From positions 37,070-101,069 of the forward strand of contig NZ_BMTU01000021.1 of NCBI RefSeq assembly GCF_014649835.1: DNA of 64,000 nucleotides, given 5' to 3'. The first letter of the stretch is position 1; each line of letters opens with the position of its first letter. Positions 32,460 to 40,951 of the stretch are shown piece by piece. The position numbers and the translations under genes were made by a program. The notes below the pieces were generated by a model, which was not told the origin of the DNA, ran no database searches, and was given only the letters and a program-made list of their open reading frames with translations. The DNA comes from Streptomyces pilosus. Its GTDB lineage: Bacteria; Actinomycetota; Actinomycetes; Streptomycetales; Streptomycetaceae.

Positions 32460-34595
32460 ATGGCCAAGTCCGTCCGCCTCGGCATCATCCGGGCCCGGCA
32501 CGACACCGCCGTGCCCGTCATCCCCGACCCCGCCTGCTTCGCGGTGCTCATGACCGGCGACCACGCCGTGCTGCGGTTCTGGGAGAACACCACCCGGGGA
32601 CATCTCGACTTCGTCGACTCGACGATGTTCCCGTGGGTCGACATGACGATAGGGACCGACACCTCCCGCGCGGCCCAGGCCCGCGCCGCCGTCGACGCGC
32701 TGCGCGCCCGGTTCCCCGATCCGCCGGAGTGGCCGGGCCTCGACGGTCTGATCGTCCTCACCCACCCGGGACAGCGGACCGTGCCCAACCCCCTGGCGGG
32801 GACCCCGGGTCAGCCGCCCACGATCACGCAAAGCTTCGACGGCGGCGCGAGCGGTGTCGACGGGCTGCCGGTCGCCGTATTACCGGTGATGGCGAGCGAC
32901 CACACCTTCATGTGCCACGAGGTCGGTCATGTCCTCGGCCTGGACCACTCCTTCGGGCTCGACAACAACGGCACCGACTGGGCGCCGGGTGACGCCGACA
33001 TCATCGTGGGCCAGGAGTACGGCTCGCCGTACGACCTCATGTCGTCGGCCACCTTCGCCGGCCGCTTCCTCGGCACGGGGCCGACCTACGCCGGTGAGCC
33101 GACCTTCACCGGGCCGGCGGTCCCCGGCTGGCCGTACCCGGGCGCCGTCGCGATGGGCCCGCACCTCGCGCGCGCGAACCTGCATCTGTTCATGCCGGAC
33201 GCGCTGGCCGGCCGGGTGGTCGAGGCGCCCTTCCCGCAGCCGGGCGCGCCGGTCACCGCCCGTCTCGTACCGGCGTCCGCGTCGAACGGCAGGTGCCTGC
33301 TCCTGCTGCACCCGCCCGGCGAGCCGGCCAACGGGGTGGGCCGCGTCTACGTCGAGTACCGCGTACCCGAGGGCTGGGACGCCGGAATGGACCCGCTGGG
33401 GGCGAGCCTCTCGCGGGAGGGAGTGGTCGTCCACTCGGTCGTCGACATCGCCGACAAGGGCCCGCGCGTGTGGTACAGAGGGGCCGTACCGACGCATTCA
33501 CCGGACACCGACGTCACCGTCTCGACGACACCGCTGGTCGTGCGCACCGTGGCCGCCGATCCGGACCGGCACTGGGTGGACGTGTCGGTCACGGCCGGCG
33601 CGGCGAGCGCGGCCGAGATCGTCCGGGGGCTCCAGACCGACGGCGTGATGGGTCCCGTCGGGGACCTCCAGGAGACCAGGACGCCGTGCGGCGATCCCGT
33701 CCGCCGCGGGACGTTCGCCACGGCCACGACCGCCGCCTTCGGCGTGCGCAGCACCGGCTTCGGCGGCAGCGGTGTCCCCGTCGACCCGCAGCCCACGGTC
33801 AGTTGGAGCGTAGGAGGTGTCCCGGTGGCCGCGCCGGGCGGGACGGTCGAGGTGCCTGTGGACGGGGCGGTGTTCACGCTCGACTACACGATCGAGCCGG
33901 AGACGGCCGAGCTGGTGCTCACCTCCCGCGGCGGGGAGCGATACGAGACGCCCGCGGTGGTGACGGTGAGCGGCGGCGGGACGACGGCGTCCGCCACGGC
34001 CGTGTTCACGGCACCGGGATGGGTGGAGGGCGTCCACCCCGACGACGTGGCGAAGCTCGGTGACTGTCTGGCCCGGATCGCGCAGCGGTACCAGCGGATG
34101 CCCGCGCCGTTCCGCAGGCCGACGCCCGAACCGCCGTGGAGCGACCTCAGCACGCGCCGGATCGCCGAACGGGCCTGGCTGAGGCAGGCATTCAGGCTGA
34201 TCGCCCAGCCGCCGGACCTCGACGCCGTCGGACGCGGCGAGCTGAGCAGGCTACTGCAGGCCCAGGCATCGCCCAGCGCGTTCATGGACGCGCTGGCAGA
34301 GGTGGCCGTCGACTACAGCGTGCCGGAGGCGGACCTCGCCGACTGGCTCCGCAACCCCGAGTTCACGCCGTATCCGGCACTCGCCCAGTCGTTGCTGCTG
34401 AGGCTGAACAGCAGGGGGCTGAAGCGCCCGGTGTTCCTGGACGTCATCGCGTTCAACTACGAGAACTCGCCGGGGCAGCCGTCGCCGCGACTTCTGGAGG
34501 ACGTGGACACGGGCGTTCTGGAGGCGGCCGTCGTCGAGGGCTGGAACGTGCGGTACGGAGAGACGGCGCCGGGGTTCGCGCAGTTGTTGGCGTGA
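32460..34595 (+). CDS. Metzincin-type zinc metalloprotease, no signal peptide
   Basis: The protein has 711 residues. The extended zinc motif HEVGHVLGLDH (153-163) has three His ligands and the catalytic Glu154; a Met-turn follows at YDLMS (Met194). Beta-rich Ig-like regions fill about 300-510 (VSWSVGGVPVAAPGGTVEVP). The last 150 residues are helical (RIAQRYQRMPAPFRR...). There is no signal peptide. The family is not one I can name beyond metzincin. It is probably co-transcribed with the M6 protease. Confidence 0.8.
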   Translation: MAKSVRLGIIRARHDTAVPVIPDPACFAVLMTGDHAVLRFWENTTRGHLDFVDSTMFPWVDMTIGTDTSRAAQARAAVDALRARFPDPPEWPGLDGLIVLTHPGQRTVPNPLAGTPGQPPTITQSFDGGASGVDGLPVAVLPVMASDHTFMCHEVGHVLGLDHSFGLDNNGTDWAPGDADIIVGQEYGSPYDLMSSATFAGRFLGTGPTYAGEPTFTGPAVPGWPYPGAVAMGPHLARANLHLFMPDALAGRVVEAPFPQPGAPVTARLVPASASNGRCLLLLHPPGEPANGVGRVYVEYRVPEGWDAGMDPLGASLSREGVVVHSVVDIADKGPRVWYRGAVPTHSPDTDVTVSTTPLVVRTVAADPDRHWVDVSVTAGAASAAEIVRGLQTDGVMGPVGDLQETRTPCGDPVRRGTFATATTAAFGVRSTGFGGSGVPVDPQPTVSWSVGGVPVAAPGGTVEVPVDGAVFTLDYTIEPETAELVLTSRGGERYETPAVVTVSGGGTTASATAVFTAPGWVEGVHPDDVAKLGDCLARIAQRYQRMPAPFRRPTPEPPWSDLSTRRIAERAWLRQAFRLIAQPPDLDAVGRGELSRLLQAQASPSAFMDALAEVAVDYSVPEADLADWLRNPEFTPYPALAQSLLLRLNSRGLKRPVFLDVIAFNYENSPGQPSPRLLEDVDTGVLEAAVVEGWNVRYGETAPGFAQLLA

Positions 34596-34615
34596 CGGGC
34601 CTGTCGGCGTGCGGG

Positions 34616-34675
34616 ACGTCATGCCGGTGTACGTCATGCCGGTGTACGTCGTGCCGGTGTACGTCGTGTCGGTGT
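34616..34675. repeat. Four 15-bp tandem repeats
   Basis: Four head-to-tail units of ACGTC(A/G)TG(C/T)CGGTGT lie just past the metzincin stop codon. The first two are identical and the later ones differ by one or two bases. They run straight into the terminator hairpin. Slippage expansion is a simple explanation. Confidence 0.8.
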
Positions 34676-34705
34676 CCTGTGCCGTTGCGCCGGCACAGGA
34701 CACCG
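34670..34705. terminator. Bidirectional 15-bp hairpin terminator
   Basis: CGGTGTCCTGTGCCG and CGGCACAGGACACCG are perfectly complementary around a 6-nt loop, between the converging metzincin and repeat-protein genes. It can terminate both. Confidence 0.8.
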
Positions 34706-34721
34706 AGGCGTACAGGGAGGG

Positions 34722-35483
34722 TCAGGCGAGGCGCGATTCCGCCGCGAGGCCCGCTGCGAGACGGCTCTCCTGCGGACGCAGCGCGCTGACCTCCGTCCAG
34801 TCCTTGGCGAAACTGCCCTCGGGAATGACCTGGACGTCCCCGATCCTGTTGTCGTCGTCGATGGCGGCGACGACACCTCGGCCTTTGGACTTTCCGTAGA
34901 ACAGGATGCGGTCGCCGCTCACGGCGGTGATCTGGGTCCAGTCCGTGGCCATGCTGCCGTTGGGGATGAGGGTGAGGTCTCCGATGTTGTTGTCGTCGTC
35001 GATGGCGGCGACGACCCCGCCGCCCCTGGTCGCGCTGTAGAACAGGATCCGGTCACCGCTCAGGCTGGCGATCTCCGTCCAGTCCTTGGCGAAGCTTCCC
35101 TCGGGGATCACGCGGACGTCTCCGACGTTGTTGCCGTCGTCGATGGCGGCGACCACGCCACGGCCCTTGGACTTTCCGTAGAACAGGATGCGGTCGCCGC
35201 TGAGCGCGGTGACCTCTGTCCAGTCCGTGGCCATGCTGCCCTTGGGGATGAGGGTGACGTCTCCGATGTTGTTGTCGTCGTCGATGGCGGCGACCACGCC
35301 GCCGCCCCTGCTCGCGCTGTAGAACAGGATCCGGTCACCGCTCAGGCCGGTGAATGCGGTCCAGTCCCTTGCGAAGCTGCCCTCGGGTATGACTCGAACG
35401 TCCCCGAGACGGTTGTCGTCGTCGATGGCGGCGACCACGCCGCGGCCTTTTGACGCGCCGTAGAAAAGGATGCGTTCTGACAT
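34722..35483 (-). CDS. Protein of five tandem 47-residue repeats in alternating types
   Basis: The 253-residue protein is built from five repeats of the form GDRILFY-(SxSRGGG or GxSKGRG)-VVAAIDDDN-GD-V-IP-GS-A-DWT. Repeats 1, 3 and 5 share SKGRG...IPEGSF; repeats 2 and 4 share RGGG...LIP(K/N)GSM. The true unit is therefore a two-repeat module. Each repeat should form about four strands, giving a propeller or solenoid, as in lectin-like or surface-binding proteins. There is no signal peptide. The ATG at 35483 has GGAGG. It converges on the two metalloproteases and may belong with them. Confidence 0.82.
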   Translation of the reverse strand: MSERILFYGASKGRGVVAAIDDDNRLGDVRVIPEGSFARDWTAFTGLSGDRILFYSASRGGGVVAAIDDDNNIGDVTLIPKGSMATDWTEVTALSGDRILFYGKSKGRGVVAAIDDGNNVGDVRVIPEGSFAKDWTEIASLSGDRILFYSATRGGGVVAAIDDDNNIGDLTLIPNGSMATDWTQITAVSGDRILFYGKSKGRGVVAAIDDDNRIGDVQVIPEGSFAKDWTEVSALRPQESRLAAGLAAESRLA

Positions 35484-35869
35484 TGTCGCCTCCGTGGCCT
35501 GCGTACCTCTCAATTCAAGGCTACGCTCGCCGAATCAGCCCCGCATCGTGGATTTCGCGCGTTGCCGCAGAGCCGCCGGTCATTCCGAACTGCAGTCATA
35601 TTGCGTTCAATTGATTGTTTGCCGAACGGGCGGTCATGCACCGCTTTCGCAGAGGCCGCCCCTTTCAGCGCGGCAGCCATATCCTCCCCAGGTGTCACCC
35701 CGTGCGTCGCGTCTGACGGAGTCGAGCTGTGACGGCAGCGGACTTGATTCACCCGGACGGGCCGCCGCGCGTCCGACCCGCGATGGCTGGGAACGGATAT
35801 CACGGGGCCATGGGCGCCGGCGGGTTCGAACGTGTTCAAGTCGTGCACCCCGGATACAACCAGAAGGGT
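35484..35869. other. Non-coding stretch upstream of repeat-protein gene
   Basis: This presumably holds the promoter of the minus-strand repeat-protein gene. No frame looks protein-like and I see no tRNA, despite a GGTTCGAAC word near 35822. Confidence 0.4.
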
Positions 35870-35896
35870 CTCCGGCCGAGTCGTCCCCGGCCGGAG
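35870..35896 (-). terminator. Hairpin terminator after sodF
   Basis: CTCCGGCCG and CGGCCGGAG form a 9-bp stem with a 9-nt loop, about 75 bp after the sodF stop. AAGG/CCTT flanks extend the pairing. Confidence 0.6.
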
Positions 35897-35969
35897 GTCC
35901 TTCCTTGTGCCGCCCGCAGGTGAGGGGTGAGAAGACGATCACGTGCGGGACGTTATTCGGCCGCCGCGG

Positions 35970-36611
35970 TCAGGGGTTCAGCAGCAGCACGTTGGTGCGG
36001 GCCTTCGCAGCCTCGTAGCGCTTCGCGACGTCCTGCCAGTTGACGACGGCCCACATGGCGTCGATGAAGTCGACCTTCTGATTCTTGTACTGGAGGTAGA
36101 AGGCGTGCTCCCAGGCATCGAAGACCAGAATCGGGGTGGAGCCCTGACCGACGTTGCCCTGGTGGTCGTAGACCTGCTCGACGATCAGCCGGCCACTCAG
36201 CGGCTCGTACGCCAGGACGCCCCAGCCCGAACCTTGCGTCGTCGCGGCGGCCTTGGTGAGCTGCGCCTTGAAGCCGGCGAAGGAGCCGAAGGACTCGGCG
36301 ATCGCGTCGGCAAGGTCACCGACGCCGTCGGCGGCCAGGGGCTCACCGCCGCCGTCACCGGTCATGTTGTGCCAGTAGATGGAGTGCAGGATGTGGCCGG
36401 AGAGGTGGAAGGCCAGGTTCTTCTCCAGGCCGTTGATCGAGCCCCACTGTTCCTTGTCCCGCGCCTCGGCGAGCTGCTCCAGCGTGTCGTTGGCGCCCTT
36501 GACGTACGCGGCGTGGTGCTTGTCGTGGTGCAGCTCGATGATCTGCGGGTTGATGACCGGCTCGAGCTCCGAGTAGTCGTAGGGAAGCTCCGGGAGCGTG
36601 TACACCGCCAT
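35970..36611 (-). CDS. sodF: Iron superoxide dismutase
   Basis: The 213-residue Fe/Mn-family enzyme converts superoxide to peroxide and oxygen. Metal ligands lie in HHDKHHAAYV, GHILHSIYWHNM, and the DAWEHAFYLQYKN motif (Asp and His). The sequence follows Streptomyces SodF closely. The ATG at 36611 (MAVYTLPEL) is spaced from GGAGG; an ATG 9 bp upstream lies too close to it. In S. coelicolor sodF is repressed by Nur when nickel is present, so that nickel SodN takes over. A Nur-like box lies 22 bp upstream here. Confidence 0.92.
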   Translation of the reverse strand: MAVYTLPELPYDYSELEPVINPQIIELHHDKHHAAYVKGANDTLEQLAEARDKEQWGSINGLEKNLAFHLSGHILHSIYWHNMTGDGGGEPLAADGVGDLADAIAESFGSFAGFKAQLTKAAATTQGSGWGVLAYEPLSGRLIVEQVYDHQGNVGQGSTPILVFDAWEHAFYLQYKNQKVDFIDAMWAVVNWQDVAKRYEAAKARTNVLLLNP

Positions 36612-36632
36612 GTTCAACATCCTCCGACCTTA

Positions 36633-36649
36633 TTGCAACTAATGTGCAG
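36633..36649 (-). promoter_or_regulatory. Nur-like box upstream of sodF
   Basis: On the minus strand CTGCAC-ATTAG-TTGCAA fits the reported Nur consensus (TTGCAA-N5-TTGCAA). It is nearly the same 17-mer as the box at 37031-37047. Nickel-bound Nur would block sodF here. Confidence 0.65.
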
Positions 36650-37030
36650 TTGCACGCTAGCAGCAGTAGTGGCGATCATTGATCAGGCGATGGCCCTAGG
36701 ACCGGTGTCGCGCCGAAACCTCGACCGGCGCACGGCGAACACGAGGCGGCCGATACCGCGTGCGGCGCCCGGCCCCACCTCGCTGCCGCGAACTCCGCGG
36801 CGAGGGCGACCTGTTCGGCACGGAAGGCAGACGAGCCCCAGCCGACCTCTCCGGGCCACCCCCGCCGTCGCCGCCGGCCCGGACGGCTTTCACCGCGGCG
36901 ATCCACAGCAGCCGTGCGGGGGCCACGTCGGCGCACCACGGCATCAGGCGCAGCATCGAAGGAGTCATGGCCGCGCCCTCCGGGGGCGGCCATGTACGCG
37001 GAGCCGGTTTGGTGCACATGAACGAGCTTA
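36650..37030. other. Divergent upstream region without a supported gene
   Basis: This lies between sodF and the 136-residue gene. A minus frame from 36968 (MTPSMLRLMPWCADVAPARL) looks briefly protein-like but soon turns into Arg/Pro-rich sequence. It may be a relic. Confidence 0.35.
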
Positions 37031-37047
37031 TTGCACAATAGTTGCAA
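37031..37047 (+). promoter_or_regulatory. Second Nur-like box
   Basis: TTGCAC-AATAG-TTGCAA matches the Nur half-sites in 11 of 12 positions and lies 30 bp before the next start codon. It points to nickel control of the two genes that follow. Confidence 0.65.
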
Positions 37048-37076
37048 CAACATACCGTAGGCAGAAAGAGTCGCCG

Positions 37077-37487
37077 ATGAGATCTGCGATGGCGCCAGGC
37101 GTCGCGTCGTCCTACGACAAGCAGGAAGCGGTCCTGGTCCGGGACCCGATCACCCACCTCGGGGACGCACTGGACGACGCGGTCGCGGAGTGCTTCGACA
37201 AGGACGCTTCGGTCATCGAGGCGGTCACCGCCTGCGCCGAGCACGGCGTGAGCACCCTTCTCGCGGCCGGCGGTATCACCGCGAGCTCGCCGGTACGGTC
37301 ATCGGCCGAGGAACACCGTATGACGGCGGGCGCCGAACTGCGGATGCCGCCGCTGCGGCTGTGCACCGGCAACGGCGCGATGACCGCCCCCGTCGGCGAC
37401 CTTCTCGTACGGGCGGGCGCCGCACCGGCACCGCTGGAATACACCGCACGGCATGCTGTCGTCATGGGGAAGGCGGTGGCCGCCTGA
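37077..37487 (+). CDS. Unrecognised protein, first gene of a putative Nur-controlled operon
   Basis: The protein has 136 residues from the ATG at 37077 (GAAAGAG site). An N-terminal helical part reads ITHLGDALDDAVAECFDKDA and VIEAVTACAEHGVSTLLAAG. The second half contains RLCTGNGAMTAPVGDLLV and ends HAVVMGKAVAA. It has three Cys and scattered His that could bind metal. No signal peptide or membrane helix is present. I do not recognise the family. Its stop overlaps the acetyltransferase start (TGATG), so the two are made together. Confidence 0.65.
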   Translation: MRSAMAPGVASSYDKQEAVLVRDPITHLGDALDDAVAECFDKDASVIEAVTACAEHGVSTLLAAGGITASSPVRSSAEEHRMTAGAELRMPPLRLCTGNGAMTAPVGDLLVRAGAAPAPLEYTARHAVVMGKAVAA

Positions 37488-38059
37488 TGACCACCGACAT
37501 CCGTGTGCACCGGGACGCCGGAATACTCACGCACACCGATGCACTGCGTTCGGTGTACATCGACGCCTTCTGCGCCCCGCCCTGGCACGAGGACGAGGCG
37601 CAGGCAACCGAGTTCCTCTCCAGGCTGCCGGTGAGCGTACGGCGTGCCGGGTTCACCGCCGCGACCGCTGTGCGCGACGGGGAGGTCGTCGGCTTCGCCA
37701 CCGCGTGGACCACTCCGGCCCCCTTCCCCACCGACCGCTGTTATCCCCAGGCGGCCGCCGGCCTCGGCAACGACCGCACCGCCGGCTGGCTGTGCGGAGC
37801 CCGGGAGATCGACGAACTCGCCGTCCGGCCCACCGCCCGCGGCACCGGCCTCGCCACCCGCCTCCTCGAAGCGGTGACCACAGACGCGCCAGAGGGACGG
37901 GCATGGCTGCTCACCTCGGTCCGGAACGGGCGCGCCATGGCCTTCTACCGCCGCAACGGCTGGACGCAAGCCACCCACCCTTCCCCCGACGGCACGGGCA
38001 TCGTCGTCTTCCTCGGCCCGCGCCACCCCGCCCGTTCCCTCGCCCCGCTCCCCCTGTGA
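37487..38059 (+). CDS. GNAT-family N-acetyltransferase
   Basis: This 190-residue acetyltransferase has the acetyl-CoA region IDELAVRPTARGTGLATRLL (Arg/Gly-rich Q/RxxGxG/A-like loop RGTGLA). It ends with the late strand LLTSVRNGRAMAFYRRNGW. The ATG overlaps the preceding stop, so it is coupled to the unrecognised gene and shares its Nur-like box. The substrate is unknown. Nickel control of an acetyltransferase is unusual. Confidence 0.82.
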   Translation: MTTDIRVHRDAGILTHTDALRSVYIDAFCAPPWHEDEAQATEFLSRLPVSVRRAGFTAATAVRDGEVVGFATAWTTPAPFPTDRCYPQAAAGLGNDRTAGWLCGAREIDELAVRPTARGTGLATRLLEAVTTDAPEGRAWLLTSVRNGRAMAFYRRNGWTQATHPSPDGTGIVVFLGPRHPARSLAPLPL

Positions 38060-38177
38060 ACCTTCGGAGCTCCACCTTGCGCAGCGCTGACATGCCGCCC
38101 TCTCGACATCGTCACCGAGCGCGCCCCAGCGCCCCATTGCCGACCCTGCCGTTCGTCAAGCGGCCGTGGCGCGGAGG

Positions 38178-40136
38178 GACGTCCTGGACACCACGGTCAT
38201 GGTCGGTGCGATCCCCGAGCGCCACCGCCCCGCCGTCGCCGGCGACGCGCTGGACGGCTACTTCGCCATGGCGCGCGGTACCCAGGAAGTGGCACCGCTG
38301 GAGATGACCAAGTGGTTCGACACCAACTACCACTACCTCGTCCCGGAACTGGGCCCCGACTCCGCGTTCACCGCCGACTCCGCCAAGCAGGTCGGTGAGC
38401 TGAAGGAGGCCCTCGCGCTCGGCCTGACCGCCCGGCCCGTCCTCCCGTCACCTACCTTGTGCTCGCCAATCCCGCCCCGGGCATGCCGGCGGACTTCGAC
38501 CCACTCACCCTGCTGGACCGGCTGCTGCCCGTGTACGCCGAGGTCTTGGCCGACCTGCGGGCGGCGGGCGCGGAGTGGGTCCAGCTGGACGAGCCCGCCC
38601 TCGTCCAGGACCGCACCCCGGCCGAGCTGAACGCCGCCGAACGCGCCTACCGTGACCTCGGCGGTCTCGCCGACCGGCCGAAGCTCCTGGTCGCCTCGTA
38701 CTTCGACCGGGGCGGCGGCCGCCAACCTGGACACGCTGGCCTCCGCCGGCGGGCTGCCCGGCAAGCGGCTGGTCGCCGGTGTGGTCAACGGCCGCAACGT
38801 CTGGGTCAACGACCTCGCCGCCTCCCTGTCCGCGCTCGGCACGCTGCTGGGCCTGGCCGACCGCGTCGACGTGTCCGCCTCCTGCTCCCTGCTGCACGTC
38901 CCCCTGGACACGGCCGCCGAACGGGACATCGAACCGCAGATCCTGCGCCGGCTCGCCTTCGCCAGGCAGAAGACCGCCGAGGTCGTCACCCGTGCCAGGG
39001 GTCTCGCCCGGGGCACCGACGCCATCGCCGCCGCCCTGGCGGCGAACCGTGCCGACCTCGCCTCTCGTCCCCACTCCCCCGTCACCCACGATCCGTCCGT
39101 CCCGCGCCCGCGCCTCCGCGGTCACCGAGGCCGACACGCGCCGTTCCCCGTGCTACGCGGAGCGCGCCGCCGCCCAGCGCGCCCACCTCGGGCTGCCGCT
39201 GCTGCCGACCACGACCATCGGCTCCTTCCCGCAGACCACCGAACTGCGCACCGCCCGCGCCGACCTGCGCGCCGGGCGGATCGACACGGCCGACTACGAG
39301 GAGCGGATCAAGGCGGAGATCCAGGAGGTCATCTCCTTCCAGGAGAAGACCGGCATCGACGTCCTCGTACACGGCGAACCCGAACGCAATGACATGGTCC
39401 AGTATTTCGCCGAGCAACTCACCGGCTACCTGGCCACGCAGCACGGCTGGGTCCAGTCCTACGGCACCCGCTATGTCCGCCCGCCGATCCTGGCCGGCGA
39501 CATCTCCCGCCCCGAGCCGATGACGGTGCGCTGGACGTCCTACGCCCAGTCGCTCACCGAGAAGCCGGTCAAGGGCATGCTCACCGGGCCGGTCACCATG
39601 CTCGCCTGGTCCTTCGTCCGCGACGATCAGCCACTCGCCGACACCGCCCATCAGGTCGCACCCGCCCTGCGCAAGACGCTGCCCCTGCGCACCGCCGACC
39701 GGGCCGGATACCTCGCCTGGGCCACCGAAACCTCCCGGCTCACCATGTCCGGCGTCCGCCCGGACACCCAGATCCACACCCACATGTGCGCTATGCCGAG
39801 TTCGGCGACATCGTCCAGGCCATCGACGACCTCGACGCCGACGTCATCAGCCTGGAGGCCGCCCGCTCCCACATGCAGGTCGCCCACGAACTCGCCGCCC
39901 ACGGCTACCCGCGCGAGGCCGGACCGGGTGTCTACGACATCCACTCCCCGCGCGTCCCGAGCACGGAGGAGGCCGCGGACCTCCTGCGCACCGGTCTGAA
40001 GGCCATGACCGCCGAACGGCTCTGGGTCAACCCCGACTGCGGTGTGAAGACCCGCGCCTGGCCCGAGATCCGGGCCTCGCTCGAACACCTGGTGGCCGCC
40101 GCCCGCACCGTCCGTGACGAGCTGTCCCGCTCCTGA
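38178..40136 (+). pseudogene. metE: Decayed cobalamin-independent methionine synthase
   Basis: MetE sequence is readable in five successive frames from DVLDTTVMVGAIPERHR (38178) to RDELSRS and stop (40136). The first 60 or so residues are missing. Shifts occur near 38450, 38715, 39115 and 39790. Two blocks are deleted: between SYFDR and AAAANLDTL, and in QVAPALRKTLPLR, where about two dozen residues including a VDEPAL segment are gone. Metal ligands in the C-terminal half partly survive (HTHMC). The gene cannot make a working enzyme. Confidence 0.92.
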
Positions 40137-40205
40137 CTCCCGGCTCACCGGGCCGGACGCACATGTTCCGGCCTGGTGAGCGGCACGGCCCGGAACGGAT
40201 GTACC

Positions 40206-40916
40206 TCATCGCGGGGCTCGGCGGCGTAGGCCGTCGGCCAGCCCGCAGTCACCGCACTTCGAGCCGTTCGGCGCGCGGTAGTAGAGGCAGCAGCTTCGGC
40301 GGCGGAACGCGAGGTCGGGGCCGGTGAGCACTCCGGTGCCCGCCAGGCGTCCGGTGTCCAGCAGCTCGGTCGTGAGGTCGGTGAGCGGCCCGCGTACGGC
40401 GGGACGGAGCGCGCACAGGGCGTGGGCCGCCCCGGCGAGCGCCGAGGCCGAGTTGCCGTCCAGCAGACGCGGGGCGACCTTGACGCGCAGTCCGTCGGCC
40501 AGTGCCGACAGGTGACGTGTCACCTGCTGGTACAGGGCGCGGGCGGGACCGCCGTCGAGCCTGTCGGCGTACCAGCCGGCCGGGCGGGGCACCCGGAGGG
40601 CCGGCCCCTCGTCGGCTCTCTCCAGCCCTTCCAGGTCGGGGACGATTCCGTGCAGGACGACGCAGGTAAGGGCCGGTGACCAGAGGCGGGCGGCGTGACC
40701 GAGGTGGGCGATGGAAACGTCGACGCGCGGCTCCGCGGTGTGGTGGCGGCGTGCGACAGCTTCGGCGAGATCGGTGAAGCCCGCCCTGTAGGAGCGCGCG
40801 ATCGGATGCCAGCCGTTGTCCCGTCCGCCGACGTGCAGGGCGAAGAAGCCGCCGAGCTTCGCCACGTCGTGCAGTGCGGCGGCAACAGATGCGGCCGACG
40901 CACGGGCGTCGTGCAC
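40206..40916 (-). CDS. FhuF-like [2Fe-2S] metal-chelate reductase
   Basis: The protein has 236 residues. Its C-terminus carries the FhuF-type cluster motif: RRSCCLYYRAPNGSKCGDC, with Cys-Cys then Cys-x2-Cys. The upstream region has a helical fold with HLGHAARLWSPALTC. FhuF proteins reduce ferric siderophores to release iron. The GTG at 40916 has AAGGAGG. It follows the ferredoxin-like gene by 35 bp on the same strand, so both lie behind the cobalamin riboswitch at 41405-41585. B12 control suggests a cobalt chelate rather than iron as substrate (inference). Confidence 0.8.
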   Translation of the reverse strand: MHDARASAASVAAALHDVAKLGGFFALHVGGRDNGWHPIARSYRAGFTDLAEAVARRHHTAEPRVDVSIAHLGHAARLWSPALTCVVLHGIVPDLEGLERADEGPALRVPRPAGWYADRLDGGPARALYQQVTRHLSALADGLRVKVAPRLLDGNSASALAGAAHALCALRPAVRGPLTDLTTELLDTGRLAGTGVLTGPDLAFRRRSCCLYYRAPNGSKCGDCGLADGLRRRAPR

Positions 40917-40951
40917 GGTCCTGTCCTCCTTCCGGCTCTCCGGCCACACGC

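Noticed and set aside
35815..35845. GGTTCGAAC word resembling a tRNA T-loop
   Set aside because: The flanking bases do not pair as a T-stem, and no acceptor, D or anticodon arm can be built around it.
36696..36968. 90-residue minus-strand ORF between sodF and the GNAT operon
   Set aside because: Only the first 30 residues look protein-like; the rest is Arg/Pro/Ser-rich. It may be a relic but cannot be called a gene.
35943..37076. Long plus-strand frame leading into the 136-residue gene
   Set aside because: Most of it is antisense to sodF. The ribosome site and protein-like sequence begin only at 37077.
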